Part shown: piece after piece, positions 45,349-52,776 of the stretch
How positions within the stretch are numbered: position 1 is the stretch's first letter
How the letters are laid out: each line of letters starts with the position of its first letter
DNA from: an uncultured Clostridia bacterium
Lineage (GTDB): Bacteria > Bacillota > Clostridia > Christensenellales > CAG-314
Assembly: GCA_947586855.1 (NCBI GenBank)
Contig: CANPXV010000006.1
Coordinates: 1 to 64,000, forward strand
DNA length: 64,000 nt
Direction: 5' to 3'
The notes under the pieces: model-generated
What the model was told of the DNA's origin: nothing
What the model saw: only the letters and a program-made list of their open reading frames with translations
Database searches by the model: none
Translations under genes and position numbers: made by a program

Positions 45349-46239
45349 ATGAAACGGAAATTAGCAGCATCCGAACTGATATTCAAAATTCTGTCCTATC
45401 TGTTCCTTGGTATATTTGCGCTGATGTGCCTGTATCCCTTTGTATTTACGCTCAGCAGCTCCATCAGCAGCTCGGAGGCGGTGGACAGCAACCAAGTCAT
45501 TTTGCTGCCCAAGGGCATACAGTTTGACGCATTCAAAACGATGTTCACCGACAACCTGTTCTGGAACGCCTACGCCAACACGCTGTTTTTGACGGTGTTT
45601 GGTACCGTGTGGGCGTTGGGAGTGGCCATCCTTGGCGGATATGCGCTCTCCAAAAAGCGTTTGCTGTTCCGCAAGGGATTCAACTTCTTTCTGGTGTTTA
45701 CCATGTGGTTCAGCGCAGGTATCGTCCCTCAATACCTCAACTATGTCAAGACAAGAGACATATTTAACAGCCTTGGCATAATGGACGACAAGTGGTTGAT
45801 CGTCATTGCCATGGGTATGGCCGCCATGAACATCATCTTGTTGCGCAACGCTTTCGAGGGAGTGCCCTCCGAAATCGAAGAGGCGGCAATAGTGGACGGC
45901 GCCACCGAAATGCAGGTGCTGACAAAGGTGTATATCCCCATGTCCAAGTCCACGATAGCCACTGTCACATTGTTCTTTGCAATATCCCGTTGGAACGGCT
46001 ACTTCTGGGCAAGACAAATGATACAAAACTCCAACGAGTATCCGTTGCAGGTGTTCATTCGTCTCAAATTGGAGGACTACACCAACCTGGAATACCTTGC
46101 CGGTTGGAGCGAAAACTACTCGGCCAACTCGGCAATATACGCACTGATAATTTGCGCCGTGATACCCATCCTTATCATTTACCCCTTCATCCAAAAGTAC
46201 TTTGCCAAGGGCGTAAACATGGGCGGCGTCAAAGAATAG
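45349..46239 (+). CDS. CUT1 sugar ABC permease, LplC/YtcP type
   Basis: 296 residues, six membrane spans. Hallmarks are LSSSISSSEAV (outside loop), FKTMFTDNLFWNAYANTLFLTV, GGYALSKKRLLFRKGFNFF, and the EAA loop EEAAIVDGATEMQVLTKVYIPMSK followed by ISRWNGYF. The C-terminus FIQKYFAKGVNMGGVKE is typical of LplC/YtcP. AGGAGG precedes ATG. It forms the heterodimeric channel with the upstream LplB-type protein. Confidence 0.96.
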   Translation: MKRKLAASELIFKILSYLFLGIFALMCLYPFVFTLSSSISSSEAVDSNQVILLPKGIQFDAFKTMFTDNLFWNAYANTLFLTVFGTVWALGVAILGGYALSKKRLLFRKGFNFFLVFTMWFSAGIVPQYLNYVKTRDIFNSLGIMDDKWLIVIAMGMAAMNIILLRNAFEGVPSEIEEAAIVDGATEMQVLTKVYIPMSKSTIATVTLFFAISRWNGYFWARQMIQNSNEYPLQVFIRLKLEDYTNLEYLAGWSENYSANSAIYALIICAVIPILIIYPFIQKYFAKGVNMGGVKE

Positions 46240-46308
46240 TCAAATGGCAACACCCGCTTTTAGCGGTAAACAAAAAAATCAAAAAATATATTTTTTAGGA
46301 GGAAAAAC

Positions 46309-48621
46309 ATGAAAAAGAGCAAAATCATTTTGTCGGTTGTGCTCGCTCTCGTGTTGGTTTGCACGGCGCTTGTCGCTGTTGCCTGCCACAAGCATGAGTT
46401 TGGCGGCGAGTGGTATGCAGATGCCACAAGTCACTGGCAAAAAGCCACCTGTGAGCATACCGAAGAAATCGGCAACAAGGCTCCGCACAATTTCCAAAAC
46501 GGACGTTGCACGGTTTGCGGTTACACACAGGATCTGAGCACTTTGCTGCCCTATGCCGAAAACACCGTTCTGCGCATTGCCGCAGGCTACAACAACGGTG
46601 ACACGGGTATCACCTTCTCGGCAAGCAAGGCAGGCTCCGGCGTCAAACTGTCCGACGGCACTACCTACAACGAAGGCGACCTGAAACCCACTTGGAAACA
46701 AATTTCCGAAGATATGAAAATCAAGTTCGAGAACAAATACTCCGGAAAGAGCGCTTCCAACGAGTACGACTATTGGGTAACGGCAGAAAACACCGCAGCT
46801 GTTGACATCATGTCCGGTACTGCCACCAAATTGCAGGAAGGCGGTGCACAAGGTTTGTTCATCAACCTTGTTGACTACCTTGACAAGATGCCCAACTTCC
46901 GTCAATATCTCCAAGACAACCCCATTGTTCGTTTGTCCGTAACGGGCAGCGTAACAGGTAGCAATGCAGGCGCAATCTATTTCAGCCCCTACTTTGACGG
47001 CGTTGACGACATCGAGCGTTTCCCGCTGGTTCGTGCCGATTTGGTGAGAACCCTTCTCGACGGAACAACGGATTATTCCGGTGCCAATCGTGCTGTTACT
47101 GTCGGCAAGTATCAACCCTACATGCCCACAACCGGCACTGTTGCGGTAGAATCTTTGACCGCTGACGGCAAAGGCACACAAACAATCACCAAAGATTACA
47201 GCAAGTACGGCAACATCATACAAAAGATGAACGCCGAAACCAATCTTACAGGTAACAAGGCCGTTGCAATGTTCCGCGAGTACATCGACAAGACCTATGG
47301 CGACACCTATGCAAAGCGTTCTGACCTGTTCCTCGGCTATGATGCTGCTTGGGATGCTGACGAACTTGTAGCTTTGCTGCGTTGCGCCGTTGCTTCTCTG
47401 AACGACAGCACAAACGAGCATAACCCCATTTCCGGTCTGTACAGCCGTGAGACGGAAAACACTCAACGCGAAGTTGACCTGTTCCGCTTTGCCGGCAGCC
47501 TGTTTGGTGTGCGCGGTATGGAATCTCGTCAGGACTATCTGTACTTTGACAAGGACGGCAAGCTCCATGACGCTCGTCAGGAAACAGACGCTTACGAAGC
47601 TGTTCTGCGCCTCAACGCCATGAAAGAGGAAGGTTTGGTTTCTGTTACCGGTTCCGTCAACAGCCAGGATCGTCTTGCAAGAGACGCCGGTATCGTTTCG
47701 TACGATTACAGCCAGACTCAAACAATCTACAATGACACAGAACTCAACGGCGGCAAAAACGCTGTGGATAAGAATCAAAAAGGCGAAGAGTACACCCCGA
47801 TGATGGTGCCCGTAGCTCACTGGGACGACGGCACAGGCGCACAGTATTTCAGATTTACCGAGTCCTGGCGTTCCGTCAAGACCGAAGGTTGGGCAATCTC
47901 CAAGGCCGGCGTTGGCAGCGATACCAACAAGCTCAATGCGGCCCTTGCTCTCATCGACTTTGCGTTCTCTGTTCAGGGTCAAATCACCATGTCCTATGGT
48001 TCTGACGACTTCATCAAGGTCAAAAATGCAGATGCAGTTGTCAACATCATGTCCGATATCCCCAACAAGTACGAGACATTCACCTTCAACGGAGAAGAGT
48101 GGCCTGTGATTTCCGACGGTTGCGCAACAGACCTTGCAAACCTTGCAAGCGGCAACTACACCAACTTTGCTCGTTTCTATCTTGGATCCACGTTGAACGG
48201 CTTCCCCAAGAGCCAGGCGTTCGAGTATCAATGCACTCACGAAGTAGGTAAGGCAGGCGCAGGAAAAGTTTCCGCCGCTATCGGACTTGGCACCGTCAAG
48301 CACCCCGTTCTCAGTGTAAACAGCGACAATATGTGGTATACGTCTGTTCCCACAACGTTGCCTCACACCACAACCGAGAACACCGCCATCAACAGCTACA
48401 CCGAACTTGGCACAAGCAAGTGGAGCAGCTCTTCCGGCCAGAACATCAACGTGTTCATCGAGATCATCAAGCTCGGTTGGAGCAACACAGCTATCACAGC
48501 AACAAGTGCTCAGACGGCAGTGAACGTTGTAAAGACTGATTGGCACGGAACGCAATACCTGACTTACAAGCAAGCCGCTTGGGACAGACTGCTTCAATTC
48601 TACAACACTCTTAGCAAATAA
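46309..48621 (+). CDS. Large sugar-binding lipoprotein (LplA/YtcQ-like) with N-terminal Cys/His module
   Basis: 770 residues, longer than the usual 430-560. The signal peptide ends VAVACHK (lipobox). Residues about 25-75 contain HEFGGEWYADATSHWQKATC and GRCTVCGYTQ, a Cys/His arrangement seen in some clostridial surface proteins and possibly a small zinc or disulphide module. The remainder is a type 1 extracellular solute-binding protein with the late motif GWAISKAGVGSDTNKLNAALALIDF. T-ending codons such as GTT, GCT and CGT are common, as in tuf and unlike the neighbours, suggesting very high expression. AGGAGG precedes ATG. Confidence 0.88.
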   Translation: MKKSKIILSVVLALVLVCTALVAVACHKHEFGGEWYADATSHWQKATCEHTEEIGNKAPHNFQNGRCTVCGYTQDLSTLLPYAENTVLRIAAGYNNGDTGITFSASKAGSGVKLSDGTTYNEGDLKPTWKQISEDMKIKFENKYSGKSASNEYDYWVTAENTAAVDIMSGTATKLQEGGAQGLFINLVDYLDKMPNFRQYLQDNPIVRLSVTGSVTGSNAGAIYFSPYFDGVDDIERFPLVRADLVRTLLDGTTDYSGANRAVTVGKYQPYMPTTGTVAVESLTADGKGTQTITKDYSKYGNIIQKMNAETNLTGNKAVAMFREYIDKTYGDTYAKRSDLFLGYDAAWDADELVALLRCAVASLNDSTNEHNPISGLYSRETENTQREVDLFRFAGSLFGVRGMESRQDYLYFDKDGKLHDARQETDAYEAVLRLNAMKEEGLVSVTGSVNSQDRLARDAGIVSYDYSQTQTIYNDTELNGGKNAVDKNQKGEEYTPMMVPVAHWDDGTGAQYFRFTESWRSVKTEGWAISKAGVGSDTNKLNAALALIDFAFSVQGQITMSYGSDDFIKVKNADAVVNIMSDIPNKYETFTFNGEEWPVISDGCATDLANLASGNYTNFARFYLGSTLNGFPKSQAFEYQCTHEVGKAGAGKVSAAIGLGTVKHPVLSVNSDNMWYTSVPTTLPHTTTENTAINSYTELGTSKWSSSSGQNINVFIEIIKLGWSNTAITATSAQTAVNVVKTDWHGTQYLTYKQAAWDRLLQFYNTLSK

Positions 48622-48665
48622 CAAAATCGATTGCAGCAGTGCAACAAACTGCAAACAATTTGTTC

Positions 48666-48690
48666 CTCGGGGAGGCGTCCCCTCCCCGAG
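48666..48690 (+). other. GC-rich intercistronic hairpin after the binding lipoprotein
   Basis: CTCGGGGAGG-CGTCC-CCTCCCCGAG, a perfect 10-bp stem with no T run. It probably protects the abundant upstream mRNA and lowers downstream expression rather than ending transcription. Confidence 0.7.
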
Positions 48691-48745
48691 AGGGCAAATT
48701 ACAAAACAATTCCGTCACTTGTGACAGAACGGAGGACTGAAAACT

Positions 48746-49438
48746 ATGTTTAAGTCGCAGATGAGATTTCAAAAAATCCTTTGCTTGGCATGCCTCATAT
48801 TGTCGGCATTGCTGTTTGTGTACGCAATAGGATTTGTCACCCCGATTTACGATCAGTATTTCCTCACCATGGACAGAGAACTCGGCGAAGACTATGCCCG
48901 TGTGGAGGGCGCTCAGATCTTTTGGGAGTTGGAAACGTTGACCAGCTACGAAGTGCGGGACGTTTTTGACAGCAACAATAACTGGGTGGGCACCGAAAAT
49001 GTCAAGGTGCGAGAGATTGGGCTGATCGATCAGATGTTGGGCGTTGCCATTGCAGATATATGTGTAGCGATTTTGTTATTTGTTTTCAACACCCACAAGC
49101 GCAGAAAGTACTACATCGGCAATTATATCGCCACCGGGGTATATGCAGCTTACAATGTCGCCATTGCCGCCTGGATAATCGCTCGCCTCAACTACTTTAT
49201 CAAGGGCTTTGCAAAGGTCAACCTCGAACAGCTCAAAGCGTTTTGCGAAGAGCAAAACATCGCCTATCGCCCGCAAGCCACAACCAACATTTTGTATGTG
49301 GGCATTGCGCTGTGCGTTGTTTTGATGCTGGCCGCTGTGGCAGTGGTGCTCAACTTACTTTGGAAATTACAGCTTCAAAAGCGTGAAAATAAACTGTTGC
49401 AACAAAACCAAGCAGAGGAGGTGGCAGTCAATGGCTAA
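48746..49438 (+). CDS. Uncharacterised membrane protein in the sugar transporter operon (about 4 TM)
   Basis: 230 residues. TM1 is LCLACLILSALLFVYAIGFV, then a conserved-looking outside loop (TPIYDQYFLTMDRELGED), TM2 and TM3 near 100-150, an outside loop, TM4 (ILYVGIALCVVLMLAAVAVVLNLLW) and a basic/Gln-rich tail. No enzyme motif was seen. CGGAGGA precedes ATG. It overlaps the next membrane-protein gene by 8 nt, so the two are translationally coupled. It is an accessory of the ABC importer by position; function unknown. Confidence 0.75.
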   Translation: MFKSQMRFQKILCLACLILSALLFVYAIGFVTPIYDQYFLTMDRELGEDYARVEGAQIFWELETLTSYEVRDVFDSNNNWVGTENVKVREIGLIDQMLGVAIADICVAILLFVFNTHKRRKYYIGNYIATGVYAAYNVAIAAWIIARLNYFIKGFAKVNLEQLKAFCEEQNIAYRPQATTNILYVGIALCVVLMLAAVAVVLNLLWKLQLQKRENKLLQQNQAEEVAVNG

Positions 49439-50069
49439 CACATTCGAACGCACTCAGTACGAGCAGGAAGTGACAGAGGAGGCCACCGACAAGGTAGTTT
49501 CCGTCAAGGATACCGTGCAGGAGACTGTCGAGCATGCGTCGCAGTCCGACGTGGCCGAGGTGCAACGCCCGCTGATGGACAAGGACGAGGAGCGCAAAAT
49601 CCGTCAGGACAGGATGCGCTTTGTCACCAACAAACTTTCCAGCGGTCTGGCGATACTTGCAATATTGCTAAACGTGTTCTACTTTGTAAGTATCTATCGC
49701 TCCAACGCCAACTTCTACTATTCCATCGACATCGGCATATCCGTGTTGCTCAATCTGCTGTTTATGCTTGCGGTGTTTCTTTGCTCCGAAGGCGTCAAAA
49801 ACTACAACAAAAGCTACTCTATCGCCCTGATAGTGATTGGTGTGATAGAGTTGGCGCGGATATTCTTTTTGCCCCTTTCGGCGCACAATGCAACGGTAAC
49901 GGACGCAGCGGGCGTCACCAGCAAGATCATGTCCGACGCACAATTTGCTCGCGTCACGATCTATCTTGCATGCGCCGCAGCATTGCTGCTTGCCTCCGGC
50001 ATAATCGGCGTCATTCGCAGCGTCAAGCTTGCCGCCTACAAAAAAACTCTGGACGAAAAACCCGCATAA
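49431..50069 (+). CDS. Uncharacterised 4-TM membrane protein with acidic N-terminal tail
   Basis: 212 residues from ATG 49431 (AGAGGAGGTGG upstream); the ORF track start at 49383 is rejected. The first 65 residues are highly charged (TQYEQEVTEEATDKVVSVKD), presumably cytoplasmic. Four membrane spans follow (ILAILLNVFYFVSIYRSN; GISVLLNLLFMLAVFLC; IALIVIGVIELARIFFL; ACAAALLLASGIIGVI). It overlaps the previous membrane gene and is followed 9 nt later by the ATPase, so a stable role in this transporter is likely. No known family recognised. Confidence 0.75.
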   Translation: MANTFERTQYEQEVTEEATDKVVSVKDTVQETVEHASQSDVAEVQRPLMDKDEERKIRQDRMRFVTNKLSSGLAILAILLNVFYFVSIYRSNANFYYSIDIGISVLLNLLFMLAVFLCSEGVKNYNKSYSIALIVIGVIELARIFFLPLSAHNATVTDAAGVTSKIMSDAQFARVTIYLACAAALLLASGIIGVIRSVKLAAYKKTLDEKPA

Positions 50070-50078
50070 GGAGAAGTT

Positions 50079-51137
50079 ATGGCAGAACTAAGTTTACAAC
50101 ATCTTGACAAAATCTACGACAACAAGGTGCAAGCCGTATACGACTTCAATCTTGACGTAAAGGACGGCGAGTTTATCGTTTTGGTTGGACCCTCCGGTTG
50201 CGGCAAATCCACAACGCTGCGCATGGTGGCAGGGTTGGAGGATATCTCCAACGGCACCCTCATCATCGACGGCAAGGACGTGACCCGCATGCCCCCCAAA
50301 GACAGGGACATAGCGATGGTGTTCCAGAACTACGCCCTCTACGGCCACATGACCATCTACGAAAATATGGCATTCAGCCTGGTGCTGCGCAAGGAAAACA
50401 AAAACGTCATCCACCAAAAGGTGATGGCCGCAGCGGAAATTTTGGGATTGACCGAGCAGCTCAACAAAAAGCCCAAGCAACTATCCGGCGGACAGCGCCA
50501 ACGTGTGGCAATGGGCCGTGCGATAGTGCGCAACCCCAAGGTGTTTTTGTTTGACGAGCCCCTTTCCAACCTGGACGCCAAGTTGAGGGGCGCAATGCGC
50601 CGAGAAATCATGTTGCTGCACAAGCGTTTGGGCGCAACCATGCTGTACGTTACGCACGACCAGACCGAGGCGCTCACCTTGGCCGACCGCATTGTGTGCA
50701 TGTCCATGGGACACGTCCAGCAAATCGGCACCCCGTTGGAGCTGTACGACACCCCGGCCAACCTGTTTGTGGCCAGCTTTATCGGCCTGCCCCCGATGAA
50801 TTTGTTTGATGTGGATGTGCAGCGAGATCGCTTGGTGGGCGACAGCTTTGTCTATCCCCTCAATGCCGAGCAGCAACGCCTGCTGGCGGACTACAACGGC
50901 AAAAAGATTGTGCTGGGCGTTCGTCCCGAGCACATTGTGGAGGGTGGCGAGACGGTGCTGAACGTCACCAACAACGAAAATCTCGGCCAAAACACTCTTG
51001 TTCACGGGCACATCGGCGGCAAATCCGTTGTTGCCAAGATACGGGATTGGTGCCACTACAAGTACGGCGACAAGGTGAATGTCAGTTTCAGCACTGTGCA
51101 TTTCTTCGATAAAGAAACGGAAAACGCCATCAGGTAA
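50079..51137 (+). CDS. MsmX/UgpC-like sugar ABC transporter ATPase (copy 2)
   Basis: 352 residues. It has Walker A GPSGCGKST, Q-loop FQNYALYGHMTIYEN, signature LSGGQRQR, Walker B VFLFDEP and H-loop THDQTEA. The C-terminal TOBE-type regulatory domain begins near residue 240. Its N-terminal half closely parallels copy 1 at 36508 (shared FNL, GEFIV, VGPSGCGKSTTLRM, SNLDAK strings), but the C-terminal domains differ more. AAGGAG precedes ATG. It lies between membrane-protein genes of the transporter operon and is the likely dedicated motor for the LplB/LplC pair. Confidence 0.96.
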   Translation: MAELSLQHLDKIYDNKVQAVYDFNLDVKDGEFIVLVGPSGCGKSTTLRMVAGLEDISNGTLIIDGKDVTRMPPKDRDIAMVFQNYALYGHMTIYENMAFSLVLRKENKNVIHQKVMAAAEILGLTEQLNKKPKQLSGGQRQRVAMGRAIVRNPKVFLFDEPLSNLDAKLRGAMRREIMLLHKRLGATMLYVTHDQTEALTLADRIVCMSMGHVQQIGTPLELYDTPANLFVASFIGLPPMNLFDVDVQRDRLVGDSFVYPLNAEQQRLLADYNGKKIVLGVRPEHIVEGGETVLNVTNNENLGQNTLVHGHIGGKSVVAKIRDWCHYKYGDKVNVSFSTVHFFDKETENAIR

Positions 51138-51148
51138 GGAGAGCAACT

Positions 51149-51799
51149 ATGGATAACCTCGAAACAACCGCAACGGAAGCCGTGCAAGAGACGGCCGCCC
51201 CCGTTGAAAAGAAAAAAACATCAGCCAAGGAGTTTTTTGTGAGACTTGGCGCCGGCACCCGCGAGTTTTTCCGCAAGATAATGGTGTCGTTGAAGCGCCG
51301 TCCGCACAACGTTGCACTGTGCATGCTTCTGATAAGTTTCATCGTGTACTCGTTTGCGCTGTCCAGCATGTCCAAAACTACGGCTTTGATACAAGGCTCC
51401 GGCATGGGATTGTTTGAATTTGCCATCATGCTGTTCTCTCTGTTGTCGCTGGTGTGTTTCCTCAATGCCTTCCCCAAGAGGGCAAAGGTCAAGATCGTAT
51501 TTTTGGTGCTGCTGTTTGCAATGCTTGCGCTGGTGTTGGTGTGCGACATCATGTACTTTGTCCGCATCAACGAGGCGCTCACCCGCACCAACAATCCCAT
51601 CGTGCTGCCCTCGGACGGATCCCGCGACTACGTGCTAAAAGCCAAGACTATCTCGCTGGTGCACATCGTGTTGTTGGGCATTTCGATAGCGCTCACCGCA
51701 ACTATCCCCCTGTACGGCAAGCTGTTCCAAAAGGTCAAAACAAGCATCGAGTTGGAGTACACCGAGGCAGAGGACGCCGTGGAGCTTGCGGAGGACTGA
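51149..51799 (+). CDS. Uncharacterised 4-TM membrane protein, last gene of the transporter operon
   Basis: 216 residues. A charged N-terminal tail (about 1-50, with KKKTSAKEFFVRLGAGTREFF) leads to four membrane spans (VALCMLLISFIVYSFALSSM; LFEFAIMLFSLLSLVCFL; VKIVFLVLLFAMLALVLVCDIMYF; VHIVLLGISIALTATIPLY) and an acidic tail (ELEYTEAEDAVELAED). Its layout resembles the 49431 product, so the two may be distant relatives. AAGGAG precedes ATG, 11 nt after the ATPase stop. A terminator follows. Confidence 0.75.
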   Translation: MDNLETTATEAVQETAAPVEKKKTSAKEFFVRLGAGTREFFRKIMVSLKRRPHNVALCMLLISFIVYSFALSSMSKTTALIQGSGMGLFEFAIMLFSLLSLVCFLNAFPKRAKVKIVFLVLLFAMLALVLVCDIMYFVRINEALTRTNNPIVLPSDGSRDYVLKAKTISLVHIVLLGISIALTATIPLYGKLFQKVKTSIELEYTEAEDAVELAED

Positions 51800-51850
51800 T
51801 TTTCAGCCAACAATTTCAGCCGTCAAATCGGTTTTCTCCTCAATACAAAA

Positions 51851-51885
51851 TGCAACAGACACGTTTTTGCGTCTGTTGCTTTTTG
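51851..51885 (+). terminator. Terminator of the sugar transporter operon
   Basis: GCAACAGAC/GTCTGTTGC, 9-bp stem with a 10-nt loop, followed by TTTTT. Confidence 0.92.
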
Positions 51886-51915
51886 CAAAATAGAGGCTGA
51901 TGGTTGCGTCGCCGC

Positions 51916-51944
51916 TTGCCAATCGCCGCAATATACTGTATAAT
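51916..51944 (+). promoter_or_regulatory. Promoter of the membrane protein-GH28-GH105 operon
   Basis: TTGCCA, 17-nt spacer, TATAAT. The -10 ends 6 nt before the ATG of the next gene, implying a leaderless transcript. Confidence 0.8.
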
Positions 51945-51950
51945 AAGGAT

Positions 51951-52757
51951 ATGTCAAAGAAATCCAAACAAAAGCAAAAGTTCATCTACGAAAAGGACCT
52001 GGACAACTACTACGAGCTGCACAACGACGCCGTGGATCGTCTGGTGGACGCCGACGAGGACAACGTGCCCGAAGTGGGCGAGGCCGAGCTGAAACAGTAC
52101 AAATCCAGCAAATTGTCCAAGATCCCCATGTGGATACGGGCGCTGTTTATCAAATTTTGGTTCAATGGCGCAGTGTGTTTCTTCTTCCTGTGGGGATTGT
52201 CGCTGTTTTTGCAAAACGTCTGGGATCAGATATTGGTGGTGGGCTTTGCCATGGGCGTGGTTACCGACCTGTTGGTCAACAACGTGTTCCGCTTTCTCGC
52301 CGACGAGCCCAACGCCAACAACAAATGGATGATGATCCCGCAAAAGCGTTTCTGGACCATTTTTGTCAACATCATCTACGCCTATGCGGTGCTGTCGTTG
52401 GTGGTGCTTACCTATCAGGGTATCAACTTGCTGATAACGGGCGGCACTCTGGACGAATACAACTTCGGCAACTTTTTGGGAGTGGAGCCGTTTTTGTTCG
52501 GCTTGTTCTACCTGCTGTTCGATATGCTGTTCATCGGTATCAAGGACGGCATTGTCGAGGCCGTGCGCAAGGTGAAGGAGGCTCGCACCCTCAAAAAGCA
52601 GCAAACTGCCGCTGCCGAAGGCTCGCCAGATGACGCCGCTGCCGAAGCGCAAATGCCTTTTGACGAAACCGCCGAGCCTGCGCCCCCGCAAACGGTGACC
52701 ATTGTGCAGCAAGTGGTGCACACCTCATCCAAAAAGAAACATAAAAAGAAAAAATAA
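51951..52757 (+). CDS. Uncharacterised membrane protein with Lys-rich tail, upstream of GH28
   Basis: 268 residues from ATG 51951; the ORF track start 51900 lies upstream of the promoter and is rejected. A charged N-terminal region (about 1-65) precedes roughly four membrane spans (FIKFWFNGAVCFFFLWGLSLFL; ILVVGFAMGVVTDLLV; FVNIIYAYAVLSLVVLTYQGI; FLFGLFYLLFDMLFIGI). The C-terminal 60 residues are Ala/Glu/Pro-rich and end KKKHKKKK. No motif was recognised. GH28 follows after 19 nt, so it is co-transcribed with pectin hydrolases. The mRNA may be leaderless. Confidence 0.75.
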   Translation: MSKKSKQKQKFIYEKDLDNYYELHNDAVDRLVDADEDNVPEVGEAELKQYKSSKLSKIPMWIRALFIKFWFNGAVCFFFLWGLSLFLQNVWDQILVVGFAMGVVTDLLVNNVFRFLADEPNANNKWMMIPQKRFWTIFVNIIYAYAVLSLVVLTYQGINLLITGGTLDEYNFGNFLGVEPFLFGLFYLLFDMLFIGIKDGIVEAVRKVKEARTLKKQQTAAAEGSPDDAAAEAQMPFDETAEPAPPQTVTIVQQVVHTSSKKKHKKKK

Positions 52758-52776
52758 CACTCTACGGTAAAACTCT

